Below, one piece after another: positions 35,276-44,221 of a stretch of 64,000 bases of DNA. The position numbers were made by a program, and so were the translations under genes. The first letter of the stretch is position 1. Every line of letters begins with the position of its first letter. The stretch spans positions 682,001-746,000 of the forward strand of contig JAFDVP010000007.1 in the NCBI GenBank assembly GCA_018268895.1, in the 5' to 3' direction. The stretch comes from Acidobacteriota bacterium (GTDB taxonomy: Bacteria; Acidobacteriota; Terriglobia; Terriglobales; Acidobacteriaceae). Below the pieces are notes generated by a model. The model saw only the letters and a program-made list of their open reading frames with translations, had not been told where the DNA came from and made no database searches.

Positions 35276-36517
35276 ATGGCACACGCAGGAATGAACTTGG
35301 GCTCGGCGGTGACGAGATCGATCGGTGTTCTAGCGCTGGCGGGTGTAAGCCTCTTCCCGGGAGGCTTCGCGGCACAGGCGCAGGCGCAGTCCGGCTCCAT
35401 CAAGACCGGTACACCGCGCAGCACGCAGGGCTATCTTGGAGTCGACATCCGCGACGTCAGTGACGAACAGCTCGCCTCGCTCAAAATGAAGGAGGCCCAC
35501 GGCGCCGAGGTGGTGGGTGTAGACCACGACGGTCCCGCCTGCAAGGCAGGCATCGAAGTCCACGATGTCATTCTTCAGGTCAATGGGCAGAGCATCGAGG
35601 GATCCGAGCAGCTTCGTCGCATCCTGCGCGAGACCCCGGCGGGCCGCCAGGTGAGCTTCGTCGTCAGCCGCGACGGACAACAGCGCAACGTCAACACGCA
35701 GATGGCCAATCGCGACGAGGTCGAGCGTCTGGCGTGGGAGAATCGCTACACCGTGCCCGAGCCGGACAACGCGCCGGTGTATGCACCCAAACGCGGCAAC
35801 TCTTTCTTCCACTCCTCGCCGTCGGCCTCGGGCGCGCTCAAGGGAACGCACAGCTTCCTTGGTACGAGCATGCTCGTCAGCTCGTCCTACACCGGCGCCA
35901 AGCTTGAGGTGATGGGGCCGCAGTTGGCGGAGTTCTTCGGCGCGCAGGGCAGCGCCGGTCTTCTCGTTCGCCAGGTCGACCCCAACTCGCCCGCCGCCGA
36001 TGCCGGGATGAAGGCCGGCGATGTCGTCGTCAGGTTGAACTCGCAGGCCGTGGTCACCGGCAGCGACTGGACGAAGACCATCCACGAGAACCGCGGCAAG
36101 CAGGTCAACGTCGACATCCTTCGCGACAAGAAGGAGCAGACACTGACCCTGCGACCCGACGAAAAGAAGCGCTCCAGCGTCGACGCCGGCACCGGCCTCG
36201 AGGAGTTCTTCGGCAACTCCGATCAGGCCGAGCAAACCCGCGCCACGCTCGCCGAGCTCGAACCGATGTTCGACGCCATGGCAGCCAGTATGCGGCAGCG
36301 GCTTGAAGAGGTCCGCGCCACCCCCGAGATGACGCAGATGATGGCGAAGCTCCAGGCATGGTCGTCAAACCCGGAGTTCCAGCGCCAGATGGAGACGGCG
36401 CAACGCCAGGTGCAGGCCGCCGCAGACGCCACCCGTCAGCGCATGAACTCACCCGAACTTCAGCAAAAGATGGAGCATCTGCACATCCAGATGCGCGACA
36501 TGATGCAACTGGACTAG
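35276..36517 (+). CDS. Secreted protein with two PDZ domains
   Basis: 413 residues with a signal peptide (GVLALAGVSLFPGGFAAQAQA). PDZ 1 covers about 50-140 (GYLGVDIRDVSDEQLASL, then GPACKAGIEVHDVILQVNG). PDZ 2 is about 195-300 (GLLVRQVDPNSPAADAG and MKAGDVVVRLN). The last 110 residues are Met/Gln-rich and helical, likely coiled coil (MRQRLEEVRATPEMTQMMAK). There is no trypsin-like protease domain, unlike HtrA/DegS. It is the third gene of the sigma/anti-sigma operon and starts 10 bases after it, so it may bind misfolded proteins or the HEAT domain in the periplasm. Confidence 0.88.
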   Translation: MAHAGMNLGSAVTRSIGVLALAGVSLFPGGFAAQAQAQSGSIKTGTPRSTQGYLGVDIRDVSDEQLASLKMKEAHGAEVVGVDHDGPACKAGIEVHDVILQVNGQSIEGSEQLRRILRETPAGRQVSFVVSRDGQQRNVNTQMANRDEVERLAWENRYTVPEPDNAPVYAPKRGNSFFHSSPSASGALKGTHSFLGTSMLVSSSYTGAKLEVMGPQLAEFFGAQGSAGLLVRQVDPNSPAADAGMKAGDVVVRLNSQAVVTGSDWTKTIHENRGKQVNVDILRDKKEQTLTLRPDEKKRSSVDAGTGLEEFFGNSDQAEQTRATLAELEPMFDAMAASMRQRLEEVRATPEMTQMMAKLQAWSSNPEFQRQMETAQRQVQAAADATRQRMNSPELQQKMEHLHIQMRDMMQLD

Positions 36518-36553
36518 AGAATTTTCCTTCTTATAGGTGTAGTTCTTGCTTTA

Positions 36554-36598
36554 GGGCCGAAGGCCCGCCAACATACCAGCCTAGGCCGAAGGCCTAGG
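36554..36598. repeat. Two gggccgaaggccc-type palindromes
   Basis: gggccgaaggccc (36554-36566) and cctaggccgaaggcctagg (36580-36598) share a ggccgaaggcc core. Further degenerate copies follow (caggccgaagatc, gcgctgaaggcgc). They are related in form to the ctgaag palindromes at 5873-5973. Confidence 0.6.
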
Positions 36599-36711
36599 TT
36601 TACAGGCCGAAGATCAACCAGAGCGCTGAAGGCGCGGCACATACGTTCTCAGAGATGAGCTACACCTCAAGGGAAAATTCTTTAACGAGTTGTTGCGATC
36701 TCAAATTTTCT

Positions 36712-36754
36712 TGTCATTCCGACCGAAGCGCAAAGCGCGAGCGGAAGAATCTGC
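36712..36754 (+). repeat. tgtcattcc-gaagcg type dispersed repeat
   Basis: tgtcattccgaccgaagcg, caaagcgcgagc, ggaagaatctgc. It lies just past the PDZ gene, facing the convergent 71-residue gene. Confidence 0.6.
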
Positions 36755-36794
36755 TCTTCGCCGGTAGTGCCATAGATGGCAACGCGTCTATCAC

Positions 36795-37010
36795 CTAGGC
36801 GACGCGCTGCGTTCCCATGATGGCAACCGAAGCGGATGACTTGAACAGCATCCTCTTGCAGAGAATGCAGCTCGCCTTATGTTCCATGATTGCGAGGTGC
36901 AGGTCGTTGACGAACTCTCCGGACTCGATCTCGCTTTCACTCATCTCGCGGTAGGCATCCACCAACCGGCGTGTAAGAACCTCGACCTGGGGACAGTCTG
37001 AGTAACTCAT
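36795..37010 (-). CDS. Small protein with H-x3-C-x2-C zinc motif
   Basis: 71 residues, no signal peptide or membrane segment. H44-x3-C48-x2-C51 (HKASCILC) has exactly the spacing of the zinc-binding anti-sigma motif seen in the membrane protein at 34306-35265 (HLMTCEEC). A further Cys is at position 6, and residues 8-43 are helical and acidic. AAAGGA before the ATG supports a real gene. It may be a free-standing zinc anti-sigma-like protein or just a small zinc protein; no family is recognised. It is convergent with the sigma/PDZ operon and about 280 bases away. Confidence 0.65.
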   Translation of the reverse strand: MSYSDCPQVEVLTRRLVDAYREMSESEIESGEFVNDLHLAIMEHKASCILCKRMLFKSSASVAIMGTQRVA

Positions 37011-37312
37011 GAGTCAGTCCTTTATTGCTTGCGCAATACTGAATTGGATGCCGGGGCCGCTCCCCGCAGTTGGATTTGCTGCGCAAAAACCTCGCGGGCC
37101 GACGCTCAAAGTACAGCAAATAAAGGTTTTGTTTCCAGTCAGCCTTCAGCGCGCGAGATCGGACGAAAATGCTCCTGCGATTTCAGGGAACGGCAGGCAG
37201 CAGATGGGTGCGGTACTCTTGTGGTGATGCGAATTGGGGATTGCTGAGCACCCGTATGTTCCGGCGATCATTGAGTTTTGACGTACTTCTGTAGAGGGAG
37301 CTCACAAAGAGC
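37011..37312. other. 302-base divergent promoter region before rfbB
   Basis: No coding frame is supported. TTGACG at 37278-37283 could be a -35 box for rfbB but no convincing -10 follows. The left end holds the ribosome site of the small zinc-motif gene. Confidence 0.5.
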
Positions 37313-38440
37313 ATGGATGCAACGCAGGTAAAAGATGCGGCTTGCTCCGGGGCGACTGTCCTGGTCACCGGAGGAGCGGGCTTCATCGGCTCGAACTTTG
37401 TGCTGGAGTGGATGGCGGCGGGTAGGGGGCCGCTGGTCAATCTCGACAAGCTCACCTATGCGGGCAACCCTGAGAATCTTGCCTCCGTCGCCAGCAACCC
37501 CGCGTACACCTTCGTCCACGGCGATATCTGCGACGAAGAGCTGGTGGCAAGCCTGCTGACGCAGCACCGCCCCCGCGCCGTGCTGCACTTCGCCGCCGAA
37601 AGCCACGTCGACCGCTCGATCCTCGGGCCTGAAGCGTTCCTGAAGACAAACATCGACGGCACCTTCAAGCTGCTCAAGGCCGCCCGCGCCTACTACGACT
37701 CGCTCTCAGGAGAGGAGAAGGCCCGCTTCCGCTTCCTGCACGTCTCCACCGATGAGGTTTACGGCACGCTTGAGCCTGACGACCCGGCGTTTCACGAGGA
37801 GACGCCCTACGCGCCGAACTCTCCCTATGCGGCGTCGAAGGCCGCCAGCGACCACCTCGTCCGCGCCTGGGTGCATACCTACGGCCTTCCGGCGATGATT
37901 ACCAACTGCTCGAACAACTACGGCCCGCATCACTTCCCCGAGAAGCTGATTCCGCTGATGATCTCGAATGCGCAGAAGGGCAAGCCGCTTCCCGTCTATG
38001 GCGACGGGCAGCAGGTCCGCGACTGGCTCTACGTCGCCGACCACTGCCGCGCATTGATGACCGTGCTTGAGAAGGGCCGCGTCGGCGAGACCTACAACGT
38101 CGGTGGAGGCAACCAGCGCAGTAATCTCGAGGTCGTCAACACGCTCTGCGCTCTGCTCGACGAGTTGGTGCCGGACTCGAAGTTCAAGCCGCACGCGCAA
38201 CTGATCCAGTACGTCGCCGACCGTCCGGGTCATGACCGCCGCTACGCCATCGACGCGCGCAAGCTCGAAGGCGAGCTGGGCTGGCGCGCCGAGGAGAGTT
38301 TCGAGACCGGCCTGCGCAAGACGGTCGAGTGGTATCTGGCGAACCCCGGATGGGTCGAGCGCGTCACCAGCGGGGCCTATCAGCAGTGGGTCGATAAGAA
38401 CTACGGCGGTCGCGAAGCCGTAGCAGGAGGCGCGCGATGA
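37313..38440 (+). CDS. rfbB: dTDP-glucose 4,6-dehydratase
   Basis: 375 residues, an extended short-chain dehydrogenase. It converts dTDP-glucose to dTDP-4-keto-6-deoxyglucose, the second step of dTDP-rhamnose synthesis. NAD binding is marked by TGGAGFIGS (residues 19-27), the catalytic STDEVYG has T146-D147-E148, and the YxxxK pair is Y172/K176 ([13 protein letters not shown]). [17 protein letters not shown] and [10 protein letters not shown] are family blocks. The stop overlaps the start of rfbA (ATGA). It begins the exopolysaccharide locus. Confidence 0.97.
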   Translation: MDATQVKDAACSGATVLVTGGAGFIGSNFVLEWMAAGRGPLVNLDKLTYAGNPENLASVASNPAYTFVHGDICDEELVASLLTQHRPRAVLHFAAESHVDRSILGPEAFLKTNIDGTFKLLKAARAYYDSLSGEEKARFRFLHVSTDEVYGTLEPDDPAFHEETPYAPNSPYAASKAASDHLVRAWVHTYGLPAMITNCSNNYGPHHFPEKLIPLMISNAQKGKPLPVYGDGQQVRDWLYVADHCRALMTVLEKGRVGETYNVGGGNQRSNLEVVNTLCALLDELVPDSKFKPHAQLIQYVADRPGHDRRYAIDARKLEGELGWRAEESFETGLRKTVEWYLANPGWVERVTSGAYQQWVDKNYGGREAVAGGAR

Positions 38441-39312
38441 AGGGCATCATCCTCGCCGGCGGCTCCGGCACACGTCTTCATCCAGTCACGCAGGCCGTCT
38501 CCAAACAGCTTCTGCCTGTCTACGACAAGCCGATGATCTACTACCCGCTCAGCGTACTGCTGCTGGCGGGAATCCGCGAGATCCTCGTCATCTCGACGCC
38601 CGAAGATACTCCGCGCTTCAGGCAGCTTCTCGGCGATGGAAGCCAGTGGGGCGTCACGCTCGAATACGCCGTGCAGCCCTCTCCCGATGGCCTGGCACAG
38701 GCCTTCCTCATCGGCAAGGAGTTTCTCGGCGGCGGGCCATGCTGCCTGGTGCTGGGCGACAACATCTTCTACGGCCACGACATCGTCAAGACGCTGCGCT
38801 CGGCAGCGGCAAATAAGGACGGAGCGACCGTCTTTGCCTACCCCGTCCTTGATCCCGAGCGCTATGGCGTTGTCGAGTTCGATGCCAACCGCAAGGCGAT
38901 CTCGATCGAAGAGAAGCCGCTGAAGCCGAAGTCGCGCTACGCTGTCACTGGAATCTACTTCTACGACGGGCAGGTGGTCGGCATTGCTGAAGGTCTCAAG
39001 CCTTCGCCGCGCGGCGAGCTTGAGATTACGGACGTCAATCGCTGGTATCTCGAGCGCGGCCAGTTGAGGACCGAGGTCCTGGGCCGCGGCATGGCGTGGC
39101 TCGACACGGGAACGCACGACTCCCTGCTCGAGGCGGCGACCTTCATCCACACCATCGAGAAACGCCAGGGGCTCAAGGTCGCCTGTCCCGAGGAGATCGT
39201 CTACCGTTTGGGCTACATCTCCGCAGACCAGTTGCGAGAGCTTGCAAACAGGATCGCCAAAGGCACCTACGGGCAGTATCTTCTGCGGCTGCTTGAGGAG
39301 ACGGTCTACTGA
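38437..39312 (+). CDS. rfbA: Glucose-1-phosphate thymidylyltransferase
   Basis: 291 residues, the normal RmlA length. It makes dTDP-glucose from dTTP and glucose 1-phosphate. The nucleotide loop [13 protein letters not shown] lies at residues 6-18, followed by [34 protein letters not shown] and the [10 protein letters not shown] block. The start overlaps rfbB by four bases, so the two are translationally coupled. The rhamnose reductase rfbD follows after about 105 bases. Confidence 0.97.
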   Translation: MKGIILAGGSGTRLHPVTQAVSKQLLPVYDKPMIYYPLSVLLLAGIREILVISTPEDTPRFRQLLGDGSQWGVTLEYAVQPSPDGLAQAFLIGKEFLGGGPCCLVLGDNIFYGHDIVKTLRSAAANKDGATVFAYPVLDPERYGVVEFDANRKAISIEEKPLKPKSRYAVTGIYFYDGQVVGIAEGLKPSPRGELEITDVNRWYLERGQLRTEVLGRGMAWLDTGTHDSLLEAATFIHTIEKRQGLKVACPEEIVYRLGYISADQLRELANRIAKGTYGQYLLRLLEETVY

Positions 39313-39418
39313 GACGCGATTCCTCTTGCCGACCAGCGGGAGGTCCACGCGAAGCTCGGCACAAGTCACGAAGTGACCGCCGTCCGCGCAGGAGGCCCGC
39401 GCGGCAGCGCATGACAGA

Positions 39419-40336
39419 ATGTTAAAGATGGCAACAAACAGAATTCTTCTCACAGGCACCACAGGACAGGTAGGTGCCGAACTCCTTCGCACGCTGGCAC
39501 CGTTCGGAGAGATCGTCGCCCCACGGCGCGGCGAGATGGACCTGGCCAATCAAGATTCTGTGCGGGAGCAGATCCGTTCCGTGCGCCCGCGCTGGATCGT
39601 CAATCCGGCAGCCTACACGGCTGTAGACAAGGCGGAGAGTGAGCCGGAGCTGGCCTACGCCATCAATGAGACGGCAGTGCGCGCCATCGGCGAAGAAGCA
39701 CAGAAGATCGGCGCCGGTGTCATCCACTTCTCGACCGATTATGTCTTCGACGGCACAGGTACGAAACCCTACGTCGAAGACGATTCGCCGGGGCCGGTCA
39801 GTGTCTACGGTGCCAGCAAGCTGGCTGGAGAGCGTGCGCTGGCGGCAAGCGGCGCCGGACACATGATCTTTCGCACAAGCTGGGTGTATGGAGCAAGCGG
39901 AAAGAACTTTCTACTGACCATCCTCAAGCTGGCGCGTGAACGCGAGAACCTGCGCATCGTGGCCGACCAACACGGCGCTCCCACGTGGGCACGCGACCTG
40001 GCGAGGATGACGGCGCACGCGATCGATCGCGTCGAGGCCTCGGCGCGTGGCCGTGAGCTAAAAGACGCCTTGCAGCAATGGAACGGCATCTATCACGCGG
40101 CGGGTGCGGGCGAGACGACATGGTTCGGCTTCGCAGAAGAGGCTGTCAAGCTGGCCGCGGGACGCGAACCGGGCACAAAGTTTGCCGGGCTGGAAGCGAT
40201 CACGGCGGCTGAGTATCCCACCCCGGCCAGGAGACCCTCCAACTCACGCATGAACGACGAGAAGCTGCGGCGGGAGTTCGGCTGGAAGATGATGGACTGG
40301 AAGGACTCCCTGAAAGAGGTCATGGCCGAGATATGA
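39419..40336 (+). CDS. rfbD: dTDP-4-dehydrorhamnose reductase
   Basis: About 305 residues; an ATG at 39428 (MATNRILLTG) is an equally likely start. It reduces dTDP-4-keto-rhamnose to dTDP-L-rhamnose. NAD(P) binding is marked by LTGTTGQVGAELL, FSTDYVFDGT lies before the active site, and YGASKLAGE supplies the Tyr and Lys. Blocks WVYGASGKNFLLTILKLA and ADQHGAPTWARDLA follow, as in other RmlD proteins. The stop overlaps the VOC gene start (ATGA). Confidence 0.95.
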   Translation: MLKMATNRILLTGTTGQVGAELLRTLAPFGEIVAPRRGEMDLANQDSVREQIRSVRPRWIVNPAAYTAVDKAESEPELAYAINETAVRAIGEEAQKIGAGVIHFSTDYVFDGTGTKPYVEDDSPGPVSVYGASKLAGERALAASGAGHMIFRTSWVYGASGKNFLLTILKLARERENLRIVADQHGAPTWARDLARMTAHAIDRVEASARGRELKDALQQWNGIYHAAGAGETTWFGFAEEAVKLAAGREPGTKFAGLEAITAAEYPTPARRPSNSRMNDEKLRREFGWKMMDWKDSLKEVMAEI

Positions 40337-40770
40337 ATGGGCTGCGGTTCGATCACATTGGCCTGGTCGTCGACGAGATGGGCGAAGGAAGGGCAGCGCT
40401 CGAAGCCATCTTCGGGATCGATCGCTGGACGCAGGTCTTCGAGGACCCTGTCATCGATGTCTATGTGCAGTTCGGGCGAACGGCCGAAGGCCCCTGCTAC
40501 GAGCTGATTGCGCCGCTCAGCGACGCCAGCCCGGTGCGGACAGCTCTGAAGCGGGGAATCAACATCCTCAACCACGTCGCGTACCTGACCTCCGATCTCG
40601 ATGCGGAGGCAGACCGCCTGCAACAGATGGGCTCCATGATGGCCGGTCCCGCCAAGCCTGCGGTAGCCTACGGAGGCGCCAGGGTGCAGTTCTTGATCAC
40701 CCAGCAGCGCTTCATGGTGGAGCTGATCGAGGCCCCCGGCCACGAGCACGTCTACGAGATCAAGTCATGA
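40333..40770 (+). CDS. VOC-family (glyoxalase-like) protein
   Basis: 145 residues, a vicinal-oxygen-chelate fold with two beta-alpha-beta-beta-beta units. FDHIGLVVDEM opens unit 1 and NHVAYLTSDLDAEAD opens unit 2. Candidate metal ligands are H8, E76-type positions in YELIAP, H84 region and E in VELIEAP, the layout of methylmalonyl-CoA epimerase-like members. It is coupled on both sides: it overlaps rfbD by four bases and the HAD phosphatase by four bases. A sugar epimerase or lyase role in making the polysaccharide is possible, but the sequence does not show it. Confidence 0.8.
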   Translation: MNGLRFDHIGLVVDEMGEGRAALEAIFGIDRWTQVFEDPVIDVYVQFGRTAEGPCYELIAPLSDASPVRTALKRGINILNHVAYLTSDLDAEADRLQQMGSMMAGPAKPAVAYGGARVQFLITQQRFMVELIEAPGHEHVYEIKS

Positions 40771-41327
40771 AGCCCGAAAAACCATCGCGGGCGCTGTTTC
40801 TGGATCGGGACGGCGTGGTCAACGTCGAGGTCGGCTATCTGCATCGCATTGAAGATGTTGAGTTTGTGCCGGGAATCGTCTCTCTCTGCCGCACCGCCAT
40901 GCGCCTGGGCTACAAGCTGGTGGTCGTCACCAACCAGGCGGGGATCGCACGGGGGTTCTACACCGAGGCCGACTACGAGACGCTGATGGCGTGGATGCGA
41001 GAACAACTCAGGGTGGATGGAGTAGAGCTCGATGCTGTCTATCACTGCCCCTACCACCCCGAACACGGTGTGGGGGAGTACAGGCGCGAGCATGAGGACA
41101 GAAAGCCCGGCACAGGGATGCTGCTCCGCGCGGTGCGCGATCTGGGCGTCTCGCTGGCCGAGAGCGTCATGGCCGGCGACCGGTGCAGCGACATCGCTGC
41201 GGCAAAGGCAGCAGGGTTGAGGCAGGCATTTCTGGTCGCTGGAACGGAGGAGTCGGGCTGCCCCGGAGATTATCTTGATGTCAAGACACTCTCCGAGGTC
41301 GAAGCCTGGCTGCTTCAGCACGGCTGA
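40767..41327 (+). CDS. GmhB-like HAD phosphatase
   Basis: 186 residues of the histidinol-phosphate/heptose-bisphosphate phosphatase group. HAD motifs: nucleophile D13 and acid D15 (FLDRDGVVN), T55 (VVVTNQAG), K113 (DRKP) and the acidic motif AGDRCSDIAAA. In GmhB the zinc loop has C-x-H and C-x-C; here C94 and H97 remain but the second pair is replaced by H109 and D111 (REHEDRKP), so the zinc site is altered or lost. Candidate substrates are D-glycero-manno-heptose bisphosphate or another sugar phosphate. It overlaps the VOC gene by four bases and is convergent with rfbC. Confidence 0.85.
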   Translation: MKPEKPSRALFLDRDGVVNVEVGYLHRIEDVEFVPGIVSLCRTAMRLGYKLVVVTNQAGIARGFYTEADYETLMAWMREQLRVDGVELDAVYHCPYHPEHGVGEYRREHEDRKPGTGMLLRAVRDLGVSLAESVMAGDRCSDIAAAKAAGLRQAFLVAGTEESGCPGDYLDVKTLSEVEAWLLQHG

Positions 41328-41339
41328 TTCAGGGAAGGA

Positions 41340-41906
41340 TCAGGGCAGTTCGGCGGAGAGAAACGGGCTCCCGGCGGCATCCTTGGCGCTGACTGAGGGC
41401 TGAACGCCCTGAAGGGCATCGAGGGGCCAGCCGATATTGAGGGTGGGGTCGTTCCAGAGTATCGATCGCTCCCCCGCCGGGTAGTAGACATCTGTCGTCT
41501 TATAAAGGACTTCCGCCGTTTCGGACAGGACGAGAAAACCGTGGGCAAAGCCTTCCGGGATCCAGAGCATCTCAAGCTCACCAGCCTCGTTACGGGGTTT
41601 GAGATGGAAGCCGGCCCATTTTCCGAAGCTGGACGAGTTGCGGCGGAGGTCGACGGCGACGTCCCATATGTGGCCGGAGAGGACGCGAACGAGCTTCCCC
41701 TGTGGTTTGCCGAGTTGGTAATGCAGGCCGCGGAGTACCCCCCGGGCGGAGAAGGACTGGTTGTCCTGAACAAAGCTGGATGGTAAACCGGCAGAAGCAA
41801 AGGCAGTTGCGTTGAAAACTTCTGCGAACCAACCGCGACTATCTCCAAAGCGTCGGGGTTGAAGGAGTAGGACATCGTGCAGCGGCGTAGAGTATACCTG
41901 CATCAC
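41340..41906 (-). CDS. rfbC: dTDP-4-dehydrorhamnose 3,5-epimerase
   Basis: 188 residues, a cupin-fold epimerase (RmlC). It epimerises C3 and C5 of dTDP-4-keto-6-deoxyglucose. The catalytic His is in GVLRGLHYQ, substrate-contact blocks are GDSRGWFAEVFN, KLVRVLSGHIWDVAVDLR and IPEGFAHGFLVLS, and the Tyr of the active site lies in the KTTDVYYPAGERSI block. Unlike the other rhamnose genes it is on the minus strand and starts a divergent unit facing the sugar transferase. Confidence 0.95.
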   Translation of the reverse strand: MMQVYSTPLHDVLLLQPRRFGDSRGWFAEVFNATAFASAGLPSSFVQDNQSFSARGVLRGLHYQLGKPQGKLVRVLSGHIWDVAVDLRRNSSSFGKWAGFHLKPRNEAGELEMLWIPEGFAHGFLVLSETAEVLYKTTDVYYPAGERSILWNDPTLNIGWPLDALQGVQPSVSAKDAAGSPFLSAELP

Positions 41907-42280
41907 ACAAGTTTAGACGACGGGTTAGAAGTCCAGTGCCGGACTATACCGAATTGGGTATGCCATTAGCCGAAGGGGTTACAGAAACAAGAATGTAAGT
42001 GTGCTAAAAGATAGCCAGTTAGTACAATAGAGTGATTGGTTTCCCAGATCGTGCAAATAGAAGAAAGAAAACACTGCGCATTAGTGCAACAGGAAGATTC
42101 CGGCCGCTAAGGCCGTGATCGCCAAGACGCAGGAAAAAGAACGCGGAATTGACTGAGCGAATTGAGCTGTTATCGATTTTTGAGGTCATTGCCGCAATGC
42201 AAAGCACGCTTGAGCAACCCGTATGACTTTCCCCGCCGCGTCTACCCGCGAGGTCTACGTTATACAGACACGGATTTTCA
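41907..42280. other. 374-base AT-rich divergent region between rfbC and the sugar transferase
   Basis: No gene is supported; the frame at 42162-42452 overlaps the sugar transferase start and looks random. A small hairpin cggcc-gctaa-ggccg occurs at 42100-42114. Promoters for both flanking genes must lie here, but I cannot place them with confidence. Confidence 0.5.
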
Positions 42281-43024
42281 ATGCAGGCTGAATATCAATC
42301 TCCTGAGTCGCGGAATGTTGCGGCCATCGAAGATTCCTATTCTTATATCGACACGGCAACCGGACCGTCTGTGCGAGCGCGGAAGCGTGTGCAGGTGCCG
42401 GCGGATCTGTTTCGCTATCGGGTGGTCAAGCGAAGTCTGGATATCCTGCTGATTCTGGTGGCCGCGCCGGTGCTTCTGGTGCTGATGGCTGCCGTGTCCG
42501 CGGTCGTGATGTTGAGTTCGCCCGGACCGATCTTCTACTCCCACCGGAGAATCCGGAAAGACGGCGCCTTCTTTTCGATGTGGAAGTTCCGCACGATGTG
42601 CGTGAACTCGGCCGAGGTGCTTGAGGACTATCTATCGAAACACCCGGAGGCCCGGCTGGAGTGGAATAAGACGCATAAGCTGCGTCACGATCCCCGGATT
42701 ACGCCCATCGGGTCGTTTCTGCGGCGATACAGCCTCGATGAGTTGCCTCAGCTATGGAATGTTCTGAGTGGACATATGAGCCTGGTGGGGCCGCGGCCGA
42801 TCGTCGCAGCCGAGGTCGAGAAGTATGCGGATTCGTTCGAATGCTATTGCCGTGTGAAGCCCGGGCTGACCGGACTTTGGCAGGTCTCGGGCCGAAGCGA
42901 ACTCACTTACGATGAGCGTGTGGCCCTGGACTGCGAGTACGTGAACCGCTGGTCCCTGCGAAAAGACTTCAGAATCCTTGCGAAGACGATCCGTGCCGTC
43001 TTGAAGCAGGATGGCGCATTTTAG
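42281..43024 (+). CDS. Undecaprenyl-phosphate sugar transferase (initiating glycosyltransferase)
   Basis: 247 residues of the bacterial sugar transferase family (WbaP/EpsL-like). A 45-residue N-terminal tail is followed by one membrane segment ([20 protein letters not shown]) and the catalytic domain: [47 protein letters not shown] and [15 protein letters not shown]. It transfers a sugar phosphate to undecaprenyl phosphate at the inner face of the inner membrane and starts the repeat unit. It lacks the extra N-terminal helices of WbaP, so it is the short form. A GT4 follows after 27 bases. Confidence 0.95.
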   Translation: MQAEYQSPESRNVAAIEDSYSYIDTATGPSVRARKRVQVPADLFRYRVVKRSLDILLILVAAPVLLVLMAAVSAVVMLSSPGPIFYSHRRIRKDGAFFSMWKFRTMCVNSAEVLEDYLSKHPEARLEWNKTHKLRHDPRITPIGSFLRRYSLDELPQLWNVLSGHMSLVGPRPIVAAEVEKYADSFECYCRVKPGLTGLWQVSGRSELTYDERVALDCEYVNRWSLRKDFRILAKTIRAVLKQDGAF

Positions 43025-43051
43025 CTGCACATTGCTTAGAATCCAGGTTGT

Positions 43052-44221
43052 GTGCGGATAGCGATCCTTCATCACTGGTTTGTGACGCGCGGCGGCGGAG
43101 AGCGTGTCGCCGAATGTATTGCGTCGCTGTTTCCCGGCGCCGAGATCTTTACCCTCGTCAAGGACGCAAAGGGAGTTCCGGAAGGGCTGGCCCAGCGAAC
43201 GATCCACACGTCATTTCTTCAGAAGGTCCCTCTAGCGAAGAGCTACCACCGGCACATGATGCCGTTTTATCCGATGGCAACCGAGGGGCTGGATCTGCGG
43301 GGGTTCGACCTTGTGATCTCGTCGGACAGCGGACCGATCAAAGGGGTCCGGCTCGATCCGGGCGCAGTGCACATCTGTTACTGCCATTCCCCGATGCGTT
43401 ACCTGTATGACGGTTACGAGTCCTATCGCCGGCAGATGGGGCCGGTAACCCGCGCATTCTTTTCGATGAGCGCCTCCCGTGTGCGGAACTGGGACCGGAA
43501 GGCGGCACGGAGGGTGACATACTTCGTCGCAAACTCGCATTATGTTGCCGATCGAATCCGCCGCGTCTATGGACGCGATAGTGTCGTCATTCATCCTCCC
43601 ATCGACCTGCATCTCGCCCAAACGGCTGCGCAGCCAGGACAGCACTATCTTTGCGCGGGGCGACTGGTGGGCTACAAGCGCACAGAGCTGATGATCGAGG
43701 CGTGTATGAAGCTGAAGAGACCGCTTCGCATCGCCGGTACGGGGCCGGAGGAGGGCCGTCTTCGCCGTCTGGCCAGTCCGGCAGAGGTCGAATTTCTGGG
43801 CGAGCTCCCAACGGTCGAGTTATGGAAGCAGTATGCGGAGTGCAGGGCGCTTCTGTTTATGGCCGATGAAGACTTTGGAATGGTTCCGTTGGAGGCCCAG
43901 GCATGCGGACGGCCTGTGATCGCCTACGGAGCGGGAGGATCGCTCGAGACGGTCAGGGGGCTGGGAGGCGCGAATCCGAAGGGCGTTGCAACTGGTGTCC
44001 ACTTTGGCCAGCAGTCGGTCGACTCGCTAATGGAGGGCATCCTTCATTTTGAAGAGGCCGAGGCCAGGGGAGTCTTCCGCAGCGAGGCGATCCGCGCCTG
44101 GGCGGCGGAGTTTGCAGCCGCGGTTTTTCTCAAGAGAATGCGTGAGTTTATCGTGTCGGTGATGCCCGGCGCCGCAGGCGTGATGGCAGCACCTGACGTT
44201 GTGGAGCAGGCCAATGGATAG
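43052..44221 (+). CDS. Glycosyltransferase family 4
   Basis: 389 residues, GT-B fold. The N-terminal part (IAILHHWFVTRGGGERV) binds the acceptor. The C-terminal half has the GT1/GT4 donor site (AGRLVGYKRTELMIEACMKL, then MADEDFGMVPLEAQACGRPV). It adds a sugar to the growing lipid-linked repeat in the cytoplasm; donor and linkage are unknown. The frame begins at GTG 43052. It overlaps the next gene by eight bases, so a housekeeping gene is coupled to it. Confidence 0.9.
   Translation: MRIAILHHWFVTRGGGERVAECIASLFPGAEIFTLVKDAKGVPEGLAQRTIHTSFLQKVPLAKSYHRHMMPFYPMATEGLDLRGFDLVISSDSGPIKGVRLDPGAVHICYCHSPMRYLYDGYESYRRQMGPVTRAFFSMSASRVRNWDRKAARRVTYFVANSHYVADRIRRVYGRDSVVIHPPIDLHLAQTAAQPGQHYLCAGRLVGYKRTELMIEACMKLKRPLRIAGTGPEEGRLRRLASPAEVEFLGELPTVELWKQYAECRALLFMADEDFGMVPLEAQACGRPVIAYGAGGSLETVRGLGGANPKGVATGVHFGQQSVDSLMEGILHFEEAEARGVFRSEAIRAWAAEFAAAVFLKRMREFIVSVMPGAAGVMAAPDVVEQANG

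Noticed and set aside
42162..42452. Small open frame before the sugar transferase
   Set aside because: It overlaps the sugar transferase start, has no ribosome site and a random composition.
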